Notes: a model not told the origin generated them from the letters alone. A stretch of 64,000 nt of DNA from Glandiceps talaboti (GCF_964340395.1 NC_135564.1:19327319-19391318), one strand, 5' to 3'; positions 40,601 to 55,262 are shown, numbered from the stretch's first letter. Program-made: numbers and translations.

Positions 40601-41735
40601 TCACATCGTATTGCATCGCATCACACCACAGCAGACCACAGGACACTACATCACATCACATCACATCGCATTGTAATGCATCGCATTGCATCGCATCACA
40701 GGACAGCACATTACATCACAGCACATCACATCACATCATATCACATCACATCACATCGCATTGTATCGCATCGCATCTAATCGCATTACAGGACAGCACA
40801 GCACATTACACCACACCACACCACATCACACCACACCACACCACACCACACCACACCACATCACACCACATCACATCAAATCACATCTCATCACCTCGCA
40901 TCGCCTAAAAAAATGGTTCCGTTTACCCTACACCCACCTAGTTTTTCACGCCGACCCGCCTAAACTTTTGTTTTACGTATTCGAGAAAAAAGTAATAAAA
41001 CCTCGAAAATTGTGAAGCCTTGCAGGAAATAATGGATGCAGAAACTGACATCAACTTAAAAAGAAAATATAAAACTGTTTTTCCAGTCTGTAATGGATGT
41101 CCATCTGATGGGAAGAAACCAATAACACAGAGACAATTTGGAAAGCAATGGAAAACATAACTCCCTACCTAAACTAGATAGTAAGAAAATTAAAAAAAAA
41201 TTGAATTAAAAATCTACCTACTCAATCTATTCTAAAATTGAGCGTAATCGGAACCACACGAGTTTTTTTGTTAGGCCTTATCGACATGTCGTTAGCCTCA
41301 TCGCACCATGCCATGCCATGCTTTGGCGTATTGTGGGAAAAACAATAGTTTACATAGGAAAATATCATCTCATAGAGTGATTATTTGATTTATATATGTT
41401 ACGAACAATTACGGAGAAAAATGAATTTGAAACTATCTGCTCAATATGAGACCATCGTAGTTTGGGGTTTCATTGATTCCATCCCATGCCACCTTGCAGT
41501 GTCGCTGTATAAAGGTTCTTATTGAATGCCATTTGAATTTAGTTTTCTCATTTATTTCAGCGTCTCCAATAATGCCTATGCTATGATCATAAGTGATCGT
41601 CTTGGTCGTTCAAGCTACAAGGAACAGTATGCGTTCTTCTACCGGTAAGTCTGTATGAAACAATGCCGAATTAAGAGTCTCAAGACACAATAAAGTAACA
41701 GTCTCCGGTGTGCGACTTTTAATTTCTTTTACAAC

Positions 41736-41787
<52 letters not shown>

Positions 41788-43650
41788 GAATAGGAAATGC
41801 TGTAATCATACTGTAATAACGTTTTATCAGTGGTAGATTGCTAACATTGCCAGTGGCTTTGAAAATATTTTCCTTATTACACTATCATTTACATAAAAAT
41901 ACTGATGAACAGTTCTTCAAGACAGACATCTGTTAAAAACTGTAGACGTCACGGTGAATATCACGTGTTTAATTTGTGATTTTTGTATCCCGCTGTGTGA
42001 TGTGATCAAATGTATCTGAAATCTCATTTTGATAGCGTTATAAGGAGAAGACTTTTCAGCACCTTCAAAGCCATTTTTTATTCGGTCCACCACTGATAAA
42101 ATGCCACTTTAGTCAGTAACGTACGCCGTGACGGGCGCCCTCACACGTCGGTCAACCGCTCTCGCTCGTTTACAGGTAAAAGTGGAGGCCGGTGAGGGCG
42201 GAGCGACACGACGTATCTTACAGTCTCTGATTTCTATTCAACAGCTATAATGCTTGTGATAAAGTTACCTTTTTGGAATACAATGTCACTATAATACGAC
42301 TTAACATCATTTATACTGATGACGTCGGAGTGATTCAGCCAAAAGCTAGTAGAGTCGCTTCGAGCTTCCAAACTAGATTCCAACAACGTCACATTATCAA
42401 TATAAACGATGTTACGTTATTATTTCATCAATTTCATCATCAATGGTGTTCTTTTTGCATCGCTCAAATCTGTTTTTAAAGTACTTTTCAAAATCATTAT
42501 GAATGCCAGGATCGACAAACTGAGTGTGACCGATAGTTATCACTATGACGACGGCGTAGATGACTATACAGACGAATTTGCACGTGAACCATTTGTGGTG
42601 CGGTTTTTATCCAGTTTTACAGGTAAGAGAGATCTACATTCTATTTATGACGTCACCTTGAAAACTACACCCCCAACGCAGCAGTCTCATTAGAGACGAT
42701 GGCGCGATGTCACATAAGCTAAATAAACGAACTTTGTTCGTTTAGGGAGGGGCCCTGCTTTAATGCGATTGTTGAACTTTACTTTTGCTCTTCTCACAAC
42801 ATGATTTAGAAAAAAATTCCCACCTTCAACCGTGATGATAACAGGTTCTGTATTTACTACTTAGAGATGTTGGTAAATTGTGATTATAATTTACTGCTAA
42901 TGTGATACACAGTACTGGGCTGCCATTAATATTTTAATGTTTACTAATTTGTTACAATGCACTGATCACACGGTGGTATAACCGCTACAATTTTCATTAT
43001 AGCCGGATAATTCCGTAGTAGAAAAATTGTGGGAGGGGCCGGTGTTTTGGCCTAAACCAACGAATTTTGTTTATTGAGCTTGTGTGACATAATGCGATCG
43101 CCCCTTGGGTCTTGCGAAAATTCATAGATTATCTAAACATTTTTTGTGGGGTGGGGAAGGGGGTGTCGTAACAATTTGTACTCATCTAAATTAGGTATGT
43201 CTCATGTGTCGTCAGAGTAAAGCGAGCGGGAAATTATCACTCCAATATTATAATTAAAATGACATCAATGCAAATCAAAACAAAACAATACTTTGAATGG
43301 AAACGAATAGGTCTAGTGATCTGAGATTAAGATTCAGAAATGTTTTAGGTAAGTTATCATCTTTACCTTTATCAATATACTCACATCCGAACTACATGTA
43401 GTAGTGTGCAACTTCTAGCTGTAAAGCGTAACGTCATATCAACTAACATTGTTTAATTCATTGGCATGACTTTATGATTAGTATTTAATTATATGCAATA
43501 TATGCAATTCTTTATTCCAGCCGTTGAAGATTTCGCCATTGCCGCCATTCATGTAGATCCTGACATCGCCGTTCAAGAAATCGACTCACTCACTGACGTG
43601 TATGATGACATTGTGAAAAGATGGCGTTTACAGGTTAGTAATAGAATCAT

Positions 43651-43721
<71 letters not shown>

Positions 43722-45393
43722 ATGTGTATATGTATGTGTATATGTATGCATGTATGTATGTATGTATGTATGTATGTATGTATGTATGTATGTATGTATG
43801 TATGTACGTACGTACGTGTGTGTGTGTTTTTGTTTGTTTGTTTGTTTGTTTGTTTTGACTTTTAAACATACACAGAATGTCAGGATACATGATATACATG
43901 TAGAAGTCCATTCACAAATTATCTAGATCTTTGAACAAAACATGCAAACATACTAGATATAGTTCTACAATATCAATGATAATCCTGAAGTTATTGATTC
44001 AGAACACTATAGTTATATGTTTACAGTTAACTAATTTTCGTCAATGATATATTTATTTTAGGATGTATTGATCGCTGGTGACTATAACGCCGACTGTAGT
44101 TACGTCAAGTCATCTGAATGGCCATACATTCGTCTTCGTACCGATTCTCGTTTTACTTGGTTGATTGAGGATGACGACGACACCACTGTGTCGTCAACTC
44201 ACTGTGCTTACGACAGGTAAAATATTATACCATTTATCGTTAGGTTTTCATTACCTGTCAATCAGAGTTGCCATCGACGTAAAACCCACCATACCTCTTT
44301 GCGGCACACCGGCATTGCCACTTTTTGCTGAACATTCTAGTATCTGCAGCTGGCTACCTTTAACCGACGTTCAGAGAACTGGGGAAACTCGCTGGACTGT
44401 GCAGGTTGGGGAGGGGGGTGTAGTGGAATTAGTCTCGCTGAGTGAATCGATGAAATCATAGGAAAACTTCCAACAACAAGAAATTGAGCATTTCTTATTC
44501 CAGGATCAATATTAATTTCATAATTTGTTTTTTATTCTTTTTTTTTTGCATCTATCTCTCGTAATGTCAGACTTGTTGTTGCTGGTGCAGCATTGACCAG
44601 TGCCGTAGATCCAACTAGCAGTGCCGTATTTTACTACGATACATACTATGGTTTAGACTACGAATTGGTAAGAGTTATTTGTGTTCGATCGCTCTATTCA
44701 ACCACACACCGGTAGTCAATACCTTTAAAAGCCGAACTTGCAAAGGCAATTGCTTAAGTCCACTTGTATATACACTAACATTAAAAATAAGTTATATTAA
44801 AGAAAAATCGGGGATAATAATGACAATTGTAAGCGCTTTGATTCATATTTCGAACACAGCAGAAGCAGTGATGTAAGACACACATTGTTGTGACATGCAT
44901 GCGTACGTGTTATCCTGATCTAGAACGTGCATATAATGATCTATAATAGCTGGCTAGGTTTCCCGCCATCTAGACTTTGACGACGATTGATTATACACAT
45001 GGCAATTCATCATCTTTGAACAGAAAATACGGATTTTAGTGACTGGCTCTGTGGTGCTCGAAATATCTAATTCGCCATTTCCACAACTTTTCATACTGAT
45101 TATGTCTAAGGGGGTTAAATTATATCATTGCCCAATATTTTTCTCCCGTGTCATCAATATGCTTCTCGTATTTCCCTTGGCTCGACAAAGACAAATATTA
45201 GAGAATAAGAAAAAATAATTGGGAATAATATCGATTTGTATCAAATCGAACCAAATTGAACTCATTCGAACAAAAATATGTAGGATTTATAATTACGTCA
45301 CGGCAATGTGTGTTTATGTCATTGGTTCCGACAAGATGCTTAAAACATCAATCAAAGCGTTCAAAGTTAAGTTGTCAATATTAGTACTTTTCA

Positions 45394-45491
<98 letters not shown>

Positions 45492-45545
45492 TTCATGATA
45501 TGTATGGTTTATGATATTATTCATATATAGAAACTCAGTGTTAAG

Positions 45546-45615
<70 letters not shown>

Positions 45616-45995
45616 AATTTCTTCGTATTTGTCTTCATGCGGCCTGAAAACACTTGTGGTCCAAGGGCTTGTCACTACTTAACTTTCGATTCGATTAGCA
45701 GTGACACGGCCTTCTTAGGTCACCTGTATTTTCCTTGGCTGAACAAAAGACAATATCAGGGGTTAACATCTAATCCGATTACCTGTGCCATCAAAGCCCT
45801 ATAGTGACAATAACTGGGGATCTATTGCTTGTTTTACTTACTCTCCTCAGAACATCAAAATTTAATGATATATTTGAAACCTTTGTGTATCTTGCTGACA
45901 TCTTAAAAGATAATTTTACATTTTGTCATCTTCTGCTTTTTCCATAGGCATACGATGTCAGCGACCATTTCCCTGTCGAGATGGTATTGAATTAG
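35854..45995 (+). CDS. DNase I-type secreted endonuclease, gene 3 (8 exons, 282 aa)
   Basis: Exons: 35854-36003, 40121-40209, 41561-41644, 42510-42622, 43521-43633, 44062-44216, 44571-44667, 45948-45995. All introns are GT-AG with the same phases as gene 1; the total is 849 nt. Six of the eight exons (2, 3 and 5-8) match gene 1 exactly in length. The signal peptide (~1-22) is followed by [18 protein letters not shown]. Active-site motifs: IQEIRD (Glu62), [12 protein letters not shown] (Glu101), AIHVDP (His156), GDYNADCSY (Asp190, Asn192), HCAYDR (Asp234) and SDHFPVEM (Asp273, His274). Cys195 and Cys231 form the conserved pair. Exon 4 has the full SYHYDDG and [15 protein letters not shown] segment, closer to vertebrate DNase I than gene 1 is. 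The last exon has two further copies downstream. Probably an active secreted DNase. Confidence 0.95.
36067..36477. mobile_element. MITE-like inverted-repeat element in intron 1 of gene 3
   Basis: TTCAATGTAGGATAAAAAA at 36067 and its inverted copy ending at 36477; the arms extend to about 28 bp (AAATTCTT). A G run lies near the right arm. No target duplication was identified. Confidence 0.55.
36476..36720 (-). mobile_element. Possible retroelement 3' tail, minus strand
   Basis: On the minus strand the segment ends AATAAATTTC followed by AATTC repeats. This resembles a poly(A)-signal plus short-repeat tail of a SINE/LINE. The body is about 200 bp and non-coding. Confidence 0.3.
36721..38299. 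other. Intron 1 of gene 3, middle part
   Basis: Holds a (CAAC)n/(CAAT)n microsatellite at 37504-37610. Otherwise AT-rich, with no exon. Confidence 0.6.
38300..38658. mobile_element. GGCCTAAA-type MITE, copy 2 (best preserved)
   Basis: Left end GGCCTAAAAAATATCTGG and right end, inverted, GGCCTAAAAACAATTGTGTGG. Both continue into TTCSGRTTAC. Length 359 bp. The flanks are TTTAA on the left and TATAA on the right, so the target may be TA-rich; a clear duplication is not visible. Confidence 0.75.
38659..40120. other. Intron 1 of gene 3, right part
   Basis: Nothing recognisable. The phrase CATAGACCCTCCACTAAC at 38888 recurs in modified form near 54776 and 62838. Confidence 0.4.
40385..40902. repeat. 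(CACAC/CACAT)n low-complexity tract
   Basis: About 500 bases of CACAY pentamers in intron 2 of gene 3. His/Thr/Ser-rich open frames here are artefacts. Confidence 0.95.
40903..41277. mobile_element. GGCCTAAA-type MITE, copy 3
   Basis: Left end GCCTAAAAAAATGGTTCCG and right end TTTTTTTGTTAGGCC. The body is shared with the copies at 23448 and 38300. It lies in intron 2 of gene 3, directly after the CACAY tract. Confidence 0.75.
41739..41790. repeat. (TTG)n microsatellite
   Basis: About 17 TTG triplets in intron 3 of gene 3. Confidence 0.95.
41822..42101. mobile_element. MITE-like element in intron 3 of gene 3
   Basis: TTTTATCAGTGGTAGA at the left end and TTTTATCAGTGGTGGA inverted at the right, each followed a little further in by TGGCTTTGAA. 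About 280 bp, non-coding. Confidence 0.65.
42701..43102. mobile_element. MITE-like element in intron 4 of gene 3
   Basis: Inverted ends share ATGTCACAYAAGCT then AATAAAC. The left end begins GGCG and the inverted right end begins GGCGATCGC. About 400 bp, non-coding. Confidence 0.55.
43651..43855. repeat. (GT)n, (GTAT)n and (TTTG)n microsatellite
   Basis: Compound repeat in intron 5 of gene 3. Confidence 0.96.
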
Positions 45996-46407
45996 GGATA
46001 GAGTGGCCAATACTGGTTTTACAATATGTGTCAAATAATGAAGTTAAAAAAAATTGTACAATGTTGAAAGTGGTATATAATCAGTGTATGACCGAATAAA
46101 ACCAACTATTTGATTTCAACCCAATTGTTTCATGTGATCCTTTAAACAAATGCAATATACAGACGTAGGTGGCGCTCCAATATGATACGCGTAATATTTA
46201 CAGGCCAGGATTTATGCGGATGACCATGTCTAGCAATAGACCCACCACCGACGTTGCTCTAGCATAGTATTAATATGATTTGCGACATAACAATATATAC
46301 ACTAATAAATTGAGTCACAACAAATATCCCGGCAACAGTTGTATGTTCTTGATTAGGTATGTTTCGTGGCATTTGATATGACAAGGCATGTAAACAGAGA
46401 TAACCTC

Positions 46408-46444
<37 letters not shown>

Positions 46445-46540
46445 GGTTAACAGGCAGGCAGATAGGCTGACAGGCAAGCAGACAAAGGACAACCACACAG
46501 ACAGACAGGTTGACAGACAGACAGCGCGGTAAACAAATGA
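44826..46540. repeat. First copy of the duplicated DNase 3'-end block
   Basis: From about 44826 (TCATATTTCGAACACAGCAG) through exon 8 to the GACA microsatellite near 46440, this block is similar to about 53490-55035 and 61712-63900. The similarity is patchy, and two (TA)n runs (45398-45489 and 45549-45612) occur only here. It is the older, more diverged relation. Confidence 0.75.
46095..46100 (+). terminator. Poly(A) signal of DNase gene 3
   Basis: AATAAA in GAATAAAACCAAC, 100 bases after the stop. The same context follows both orphan last exons. Confidence 0.65.
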
Positions 46541-47456
46541 TGAGCACTGTATTCATTTTCAACAACTAGTTACATAACATAATAGACATATATGTAAATT
46601 GTCAATGAAAACTACATATTAAACCAGCTCTCGAACAATTAATATTTATACTGTATTTCTACCTATAGGCTTTGACATAGTGGAGTGGTCCCTCCACTGT
46701 CTATACGGTTTTGCCAGCTGTTGTAAATGTTGTATCATTTGAACATGGTGGTATCACTCGTATCCAAGATTTATATAATGTTATGTGTGGCGGTATCATA
46801 GTCTTCTAATAGGCCAATGAATCCTGTCAAATCTGTCATAGTAGTCTGTAATAAGATACGACATTCTTGTAAAGCTATCAGCCAGCACTCAAGGGCTCAA
46901 CAACACGACATATCTTGCAGTCTGTAAAGAAACTATTATGTTTTCTCTTGGAAGTATAACCCAAAGTTATACTTCCATGGTTTTCCAAAGCAGCAAGACA
47001 TGTATACTTACATAATAAACCCATGACACTTTCTGACCTTGACATGTGCCTGGTGTGTCGACATTGTGTATCTATGAGAACAATAGCTTTAGAATCACAT
47101 TGTGTATTCCACTAAATACCTGTAAATCTAAAGCTCCAAGCCAAACCAGAACCCAGATTTAGAATCCACTGTGTATTCCACTACAATATCCCGGGTCACT
47201 TTATACTATGTGGCACACGTTTGGATTCTACATAGATTCTGCTTTATTCTGCCAGTATCCACAACTATGTGTTGTACTAATTTGTAGACGTTACTGGTGG
47301 AGATGGAACACTTTACACAGTGTTAGTTTGTATTTGAATTTACAAGTTCTGTACACATGTGCAGTCTCTCCCCGCCGGCACCCATGCATCGCCCGACTGA
47401 CAAGTGAACACGGAGGGAAACTGTCGGTGATGGGACATGCCGGAAGTATTACCTTT
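46541..47456. other. Single-copy spacer, no gene seen
   Basis: Not shared with the downstream duplicate. A short inverted pair near 46680-46720 reads CATAGTGGAGTGGTCC / CCTCCACTGTCTA. Confidence 0.45.
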
Positions 47457-47582
47457 TCCATAAGTAATAAACAATTCTTGAGAAACAGGAAGTTCAAAGT
47501 TACTGGTATTGGTAGGATGTAAACAAACTTGGATTATTTCATTTACAATCTGACGATCTCGAGCTGTCTTTTCATTTGACCT

Positions 47583-48965
47583 TTGACCACCAGACTACAC
47601 TCGTCTCTCAGCCTGTTCCGAAGTCATGCTACTTACAGGACAGATTTTGATTGCTATAGTCATATAGTTTTGGAAAAAGGGAATTGCTGCCGTGGTGCAC
47701 GGTGGCCGAAGAAAATTGTTATTGGGTCCTATCCTCCAGCCCTCCTCTCAGAAAACAAATGGTTTACCCCACAGGGAGAATGGATTTACGAGTGCCTAGC
47801 AGAGTATGCAGTTACGTCGATAGAGGGTGCACTTCGTGAGCGTGATGCTTTTAGTAGAAAACCGGATGTTTACAATTCACCTAATAGTTTTAACAAATAA
47901 AATATTTCTAGGAATTTGATCACGTCTACTTTATAAAACTGCAGAGTGGGAGGATAAAGCAAGTCATACGATTGATTGTCTTCAACACTGTAGTGCAATT
48001 CTTTCAGGCAGAGTGAACAGCCGTGCAGACGATTTCGTGAGACGGATCCGTTGTCCTACTATTACAGTACTACATTTTACCTTGTCTAACGGACGACTTC
48101 TTAGCATTTTCAAGGTAAGTATATTGAACTGTTTTATTTTGTCTGTAGAGTGTCTCATTTTACCTTCAAAGTTTCGTCTCCTATTTTGTCTGTCATCTCC
48201 ACTGATGCGATATTTCGTGAACTTGGGCTGAGAACGAGGCAAGTAGGTTTTTCGAATATTTATCGGTACTCAAAAATGAGATCAAGACATGTTACTCTTC
48301 TATCACATACGAATTCTCAATTAACCATCAAGTAACTACAAGTAACCGTCTAAGGTTATAGAGTTACACAGCGTCTCATTTAACAAACTAAACACTAGAG
48401 AGAGTCACATAGTTACAGACTGCACCCGCGTAACAAAAACAGTCACAAATCATTATACCGTTAATCGTTCAAATCGATGGAACACTAAACCTAAGGCCAA
48501 AAATAAAAAGTGGTGTTTCTGGTCAGGGCATTTTGTCTAAAGTGGTGCGACGATGCAATTCATTTTTATATTGTCAAACCTGTCACTCAATCCGATTTAT
48601 GGCAATTACGTACTGTTCTTTTTATTTAGACCTTTAGAGCAAGTGTGTATGTATATGTGGGGCAAATGTCCGACGGTCATTTTCTAGTTCACTATTATCT
48701 CTCGAAGTGTCTTTATCAGTGAATTAATGTACGGAGGGTTATTGTTGTATCCCCCCCCCCCGGATCTCAGTGCAGACTGCATGGGCTGGACAAACATGTA
48801 AAAAATCGACGTGGGAGTATTTGTGATGCGCGCGCTGACCAGAAACAATTATTTCTTTTTTTTGGCCTAAAAGGCTGCAAATTAGTGTTGATACCTTGCA
48901 CACCGAACACCAAATCTTGGGAAATTATCCTCTGATATTTTGAAAGTAAGCAATTTAAGGTTTTG
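47583..48965. other. Upstream region of resistin-like gene A
   Basis: A 105-codon open frame at 47583-47900 is not preserved in copy B (56400-56740), where frameshifts interrupt it. It is therefore probably non-coding promoter or untranslated sequence. An upstream non-coding exon of the resistin-like gene is expected here because an acceptor precedes its ATG. Confidence 0.5.
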
Positions 48966-48999
48966 TTTGTTTTCTTCCTTTCTAGCTTTCGAGTATAAT

Positions 49000-50348
<1,349 letters not shown>

Positions 50349-50523
50349 GATATAGCTATGGATTAGAATCATTACTATGATCATGAGGGGCCGAAAAAAC
50401 ATGTCGTTGCGGGTGCTATTTTTACTTCTGTACAACTGCGAATCGTTCACTCTTTAGGTTGACATACACGTAGTTATAGGAATTGTATGTTTTTTTCTGT
50501 TTTCTCATGTCGTAGCCAATAAT

Positions 50524-50529
50524 AATAAA
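50524..50529 (+). terminator. Poly(A) signal of resistin-like gene A
   Basis: AATAAA 176 bases after the stop. The matching place in copy B reads AATAAT. Confidence 0.5.
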
Positions 50530-50619
50530 ATTATTACTTCCTTCACTAACTTTTAAATGCGTAGTATCCACGGAACCAGCCAAGGAATCGTTTTATTTCA
50601 AGAGCCCATACACGTAATG

Positions 50620-50876
50620 CACAGTCACTTGTGAGCTAATGTTATATTTCAGGATGGTCATATTCTAGTCTGGGATGACCACAATACAAAATAATGACGT
50701 TATCAGGTATATACGATTATCATTTTAAAAAAATACCATTGCCGGTGATTGCTATCGACGGTATTTTTTAAAATAATTATCGTATATACATAACTTCATC
50801 ATTATTTTGTATTATGATCATCCTAAACTAGAATATTAGCATCCTGGAATAGAATATTAGCTCACAAGTGACTGTG
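50620..50876. mobile_element. Fold-back MITE with 8-bp target duplication (hAT-like), copy A
   Basis: Almost the whole 257 bp is one imperfect palindrome with arms of about 110 bp. The outer ends are CACAGTCACTTGTGAGC and its exact inverse. ACGTAATG flanks both sides (50612-50619 and 50877-50884). An 8-bp duplication is typical of hAT (also P or Merlin) elements. No coding sequence. Confidence 0.82.
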
Positions 50877-50884
50877 ACGTAATG

Positions 50885-51429
50885 TATCTCTGCTCTCGCG
50901 ACCACATACAGTTAGCTAAGCTAGCCAACATCTCAGGAATTTCATACTTGTACAGTGCCGTAAAAGGTCATGAAATTGTTTTACGACGATGCATGAATGA
51001 CACCAAACCAAAGATCAGGAAGAATGCTCAATTTACTATATTAACTGTGTTTCACGTCAACTGTGCTTGTCTTAATTTTGTTTACACATCCGGTGTTAAA
51101 TTAATATAAAAACAGAGTTCATACATTGGAAGATAAAGATATAAAATTCAAAATCTGGTCGAAACTAGGAGAACTGTCTATTGACAGTTTTTTAATCTGT
51201 AAATGTCAAGATAAAGAAGAGCCAAATAATCTAATCACCATCTCTTGAACATGATATGACTTATGTACATGTTTTACATTGAGGGCGCTCTTACAAGCAT
51301 TGGCCATCTCACATTTGATCCATTTCGTTTTGAAAAGAATCTGTAGTTTCATATCACACATTGTTATTCATTTAAAATGGTCGAATAAAAATAATGACTA
51401 TATAACTTTTAATTCGTTGGTTTTAGTTG

Positions 51430-51484
<55 letters not shown>

Positions 51485-52606
51485 GGATGTGCATGTGTAT
51501 CTGTGTGTGTATGTATGTATGTATGTATGTATGTATGTATGTATATATGTATGTATGAATGTATGAATGTACGTACGTATGAATGTATGTATGTATATAT
51601 TTTGTATGTATGTATGTATGTATGTATGTATGTATGTATGTATGTATGTATGTATGTATGAATGTACGTACGTACGTATGTAATATATGTGTGTATGTAT
51701 ATGTACACGTGTATGTGCGTGTATGTGTATGTGTGTGTACACATTGGAGAGGCTTTCAGTTCTTAATCACACGTTTACTAACAGACTGAGTATGAATGTC
51801 TTAGAAATGACAATCAAAGTAAATAAGAAGGATACTGTATGTAGCAAACAACAGTAGTTTTCGTCCCGGACACGTACTTGTGATGTACAACAACGATTTT
51901 TTCTGGTCTGGCTATGAGGGCGTCACCAATTTGCAAGTGCTGAAAATATTTTGGTTGGATTCAAAATATCATAGGTTCGGTAGGGCCATCAGAAATATAT
52001 AAATAAACAGTTTAAATGTAGTCAACTTTTGAATGATTCAGAAATATTTTTTATCGTTTTGCCATGAATTAAATGATGAAATAATTATGATAAAAGTGAA
52101 TTCTCGGTGAAACAACTATATAAACTAATCAGCACATTCTACGTATGTTGGTCTCAACTTGATAGTCTAAAGGGAAGACGCCTTCTTGAACATTTTGCTT
52201 TAAAAGGGAAAGTTTTGAGTAACTGAAATAAATGAGATCATAGTCAAATTTTTGAATTGATACAAAAATAGTTTATTGTATCAAAATTCTTCATATATTA
52301 TAGTCTAAAATTATATAAGTAAAATCCATCTGCAATATTGTTGCATTCAAAAAAAATAACAAAAAATCGTAGAAGTATTTCTCTTGATTAAAATTTACTG
52401 GCAATGAAATCTAGTCTACTAGTAGACAACCTGCAATGGTAGAAAAGAACAGAAAAGTGGTAATTAGTAAGAGGATGTGATTTTATATTGTCATGTTACT
52501 ACTATAATCACTAATATATGTATGTTTTATGTGAATGTAATAATGATGTAATGTTGTTGTTAAATACGTTGTTGTTGTTGTTGTTGTTGTTGTTGTCGTC
52601 GTCATT

Positions 52607-52643
<37 letters not shown>

Positions 52644-52644
52644 G

Positions 52645-52688
<44 letters not shown>

Positions 52689-53347
52689 TCAAAAAGTGTG
52701 ACCCAGAAAGTTCTAAAAACCTAAATCAACTTGGACTGCTATACCGGTATTAATAATATAGATAGAAATTCACGTCAGACAATATACTATAGTCATGGTC
52801 TCAGTTATGGCTTTAGAATCTTATACACGTTGTACAACTTACCTTATTTCATATGAAAACTGTAGGAAGACACAATCTATTCTATATATTTGGGTTTCTT
52901 AGCAACTCTTTTCTCCTCGATTCCACCATCCTCACTGATAATAGAAAAACACAAAGACATGCCGTACGTTAGTGGAGAAACGGTCACGTGATAGTGAAAT
53001 GGAAACGAAATATGTAAACTTAGACTCAATCTGATGAAATTCTGATGTAGGGAATACATCCGTAGGTACAAGGCGCTCGGAGAATTAAAAAGAACAAACG
53101 ACAATAAAAATAAGAGGAAATGAAAGAAATCGAGTCAAGTTCACTACATTAGATTTGAATCACACTGACTTAGACCTCAGACCACTATTGATTCTCTATA
53201 ATGGTCTGAGCTTAGACTGTAAGGTACGTTGTGTCGCTCAGACGTCATTGATCTGGTGCAATTAGATTGGCCGCGACGATGTCTGAGGGCGCCCTGTCAC
53301 GGTGTTGTTTCCTCAGATTGGAATATCACCATGAATAGATAAATGTG
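50885..53347. other. Duplicated non-coding stretch after resistin-like gene A
   Basis: Includes TCTG and GTAT microsatellites (51427-51740) and a (GTT/GTC)n tract (52568-52687). Conserved against 59271-61562 but with no open frame shared between the copies. Confidence 0.6.
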
Positions 53348-53430
53348 AATATTTTTCTTCGTTCAGCCGAGGAAAATATGAGTGTCCTGCGATCACGGGT
53401 ATTTTCCTCGGCTGCACGAAGAAAAATATT
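53348..53430. repeat. Hairpin with ~30-bp arms, copy A
   Basis: AATATTTTTCTTCGTTCAGC and its inverted partner (one mismatch, GTGCAGC). Copy B at 61563-61645 has perfect arms. Words like TTTTCCTTGGCTGAACAAAG near 45165, 45730 and 54280 are related, so it may be the end of a small element family. Confidence 0.8.
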
Positions 53431-54518
53431 GGGAATAATATAATTATATAACACCATCGCCAGTAAAATATATAAAAAATCGGAAGAAAGTAATCGCAAT
53501 TTTAAGCGTTTCGACTCATATTTCGAACACAGCAGAACGTAGACACACGTTGTGATGGCATACATGCGCCTTGCCCTGATGTAGAACGACCAGAGTATAT
53601 ATTCCATATTTTTTTGTTGAATCTGGCTCGTGCATGGTATAATGACTGGCTAGGTTTCCCGCCATATAGACTTTGACGACGATTGATTATACATATGGCA
53701 TTATACCATGTGTAAGTCAATCCATTGTCTTTGAATAGAAACTTGATGAAGATACGGATTTTATAAACTGGCTCTGTGGTACTCAAAATATCCAAATCGC
53801 TATTGATTATTTTCCCCAACTTTTCATACTGATTATGCCTGAGGGGTTGAATTATATTATTGCCCAATAGTCTTCTCCAGGGTCATATGCTTCTCGTATT
53901 TTCCTTGCAATTGGCTGAATGGAAGACAAATATTAGGGAATGTTTGGGGATAATATCTATTTGTATTAACGCAAACCAAATTGAACTCATTCGAACAAAA
54001 ATGTATGGGATTTATATCCGGTTCGTTTACGTAAAAAATAATGTGTGTTTATGTCATTGGTTCCGAGATGCTTAAAACATCAATCAAATCGTCACCACTG
54101 GTACCTTTCATGGTTTACATAACTGCTGCATGCCAGGGTATAAATATGTAATATTTCTTAATATTTGTCGTCATGCAGCTAGAAAGCACTCTTGACCCAA
54201 GGAATTAAAGCCTGTTACTACTCATTTTTCGATTCGATTCGCAATGCCACGGCCTTCTCATAATTAGGTCACTTGTATTTTCCATGGCTGAACAAAAGAC
54301 AATATCAGGGGACAACATCTAATCATTGCCTGTGTCATCAAAGCCCTATTGTGACAACAACTGATGACAGTCTAGATCTATTTCTTGATTTAGTTACTCT
54401 CCTCAGAACAGTAAAAATGTAAAAAAAAAATCCCATCTGATATATTTGAAACCTTTGTGTATCTTAATGACATCTACAAAGTGAATTTTATATTTTTTCT
54501 TCTTCTTTCTCCATATAG

Positions 54519-54566
54519 GCATACGATGTCAGCGACCATTTCCCTGTCGAGATGGTATTAAATTAA
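54519..54566 (+). pseudogene. Orphan DNase I last exon, copy A
   Basis: Acceptor TCCATATAG, then a 48-base exon encoding [15 protein letters not shown] and TAA. It is identical in protein to exon 8 of DNase gene 3 and differs only in synonymous bases. AATAAA follows at 54618. No exons 1-7 lie nearby, so it is a duplicated gene end. It could in principle act as an alternative terminal exon of gene 3. Confidence 0.9.
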
Positions 54567-54976
54567 GGATACAGTGACCAATTCTGAAAAAAGAATTGTA
54601 CAATCAGTGTATAAGCGAATAAAACCAACCATTTGATTTCAACTCAGTTTGTTTCACTGATGTGATCCTTTTAACAAATGCAATATACAGACGTAGGTGG
54701 CACTCTATCATGATACGTGACATGTAATATTTACTAGCCAGGATAATATGTATGCGAACGACGACAAAGTCGAGCCATAGACCGTCCACTAACGTTGACG
54801 GAGGGTATATGGTCTCGTATATAGCATCAATATGATTTGCGACATAACAATGTATACAACTAATACACTGAGATGCGACAAATATCTCGGCAACAGTTGT
54901 GTGTTCTTGATTGGGTATGTTTCGTGGCATTTGATATGACAAGTCAATGAAGTAATCATGTATACAAAGATAACCT

Positions 54977-54977
<1 letters not shown>

Positions 54978-55034
<57 letters not shown>

Positions 55035-55143
55035 TACCTCTAGGATGCATACAGGGTGACAGGCAGACAGGGTGACAGACAGGGGGAGGGAGGGAGGGAA
55101 GGAGGGAGGGAGAGAGTGCGTGAATGATAGTTAGATAGAGATA

Positions 55144-55199
<56 letters not shown>

Positions 55200-55228
55200 T
55201 TAGATAGATCGATAGATAGATACAGACT

Positions 55229-55262
<34 letters not shown>

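Noticed and set aside
42273-42479. Possible alternative exon 4 of DNase gene 3 (acceptor CAACAG at 42239-42244)
   Set aside because: The true exon 4 at 42510-42622 fits DNase I in sequence, phase and length; the earlier frame does not resemble the family.
47583-47900. 105-codon open frame upstream of resistin-like gene A
   Set aside because: The same region in copy B (56400-56740) has frameshifts and stops, so the frame is not conserved.
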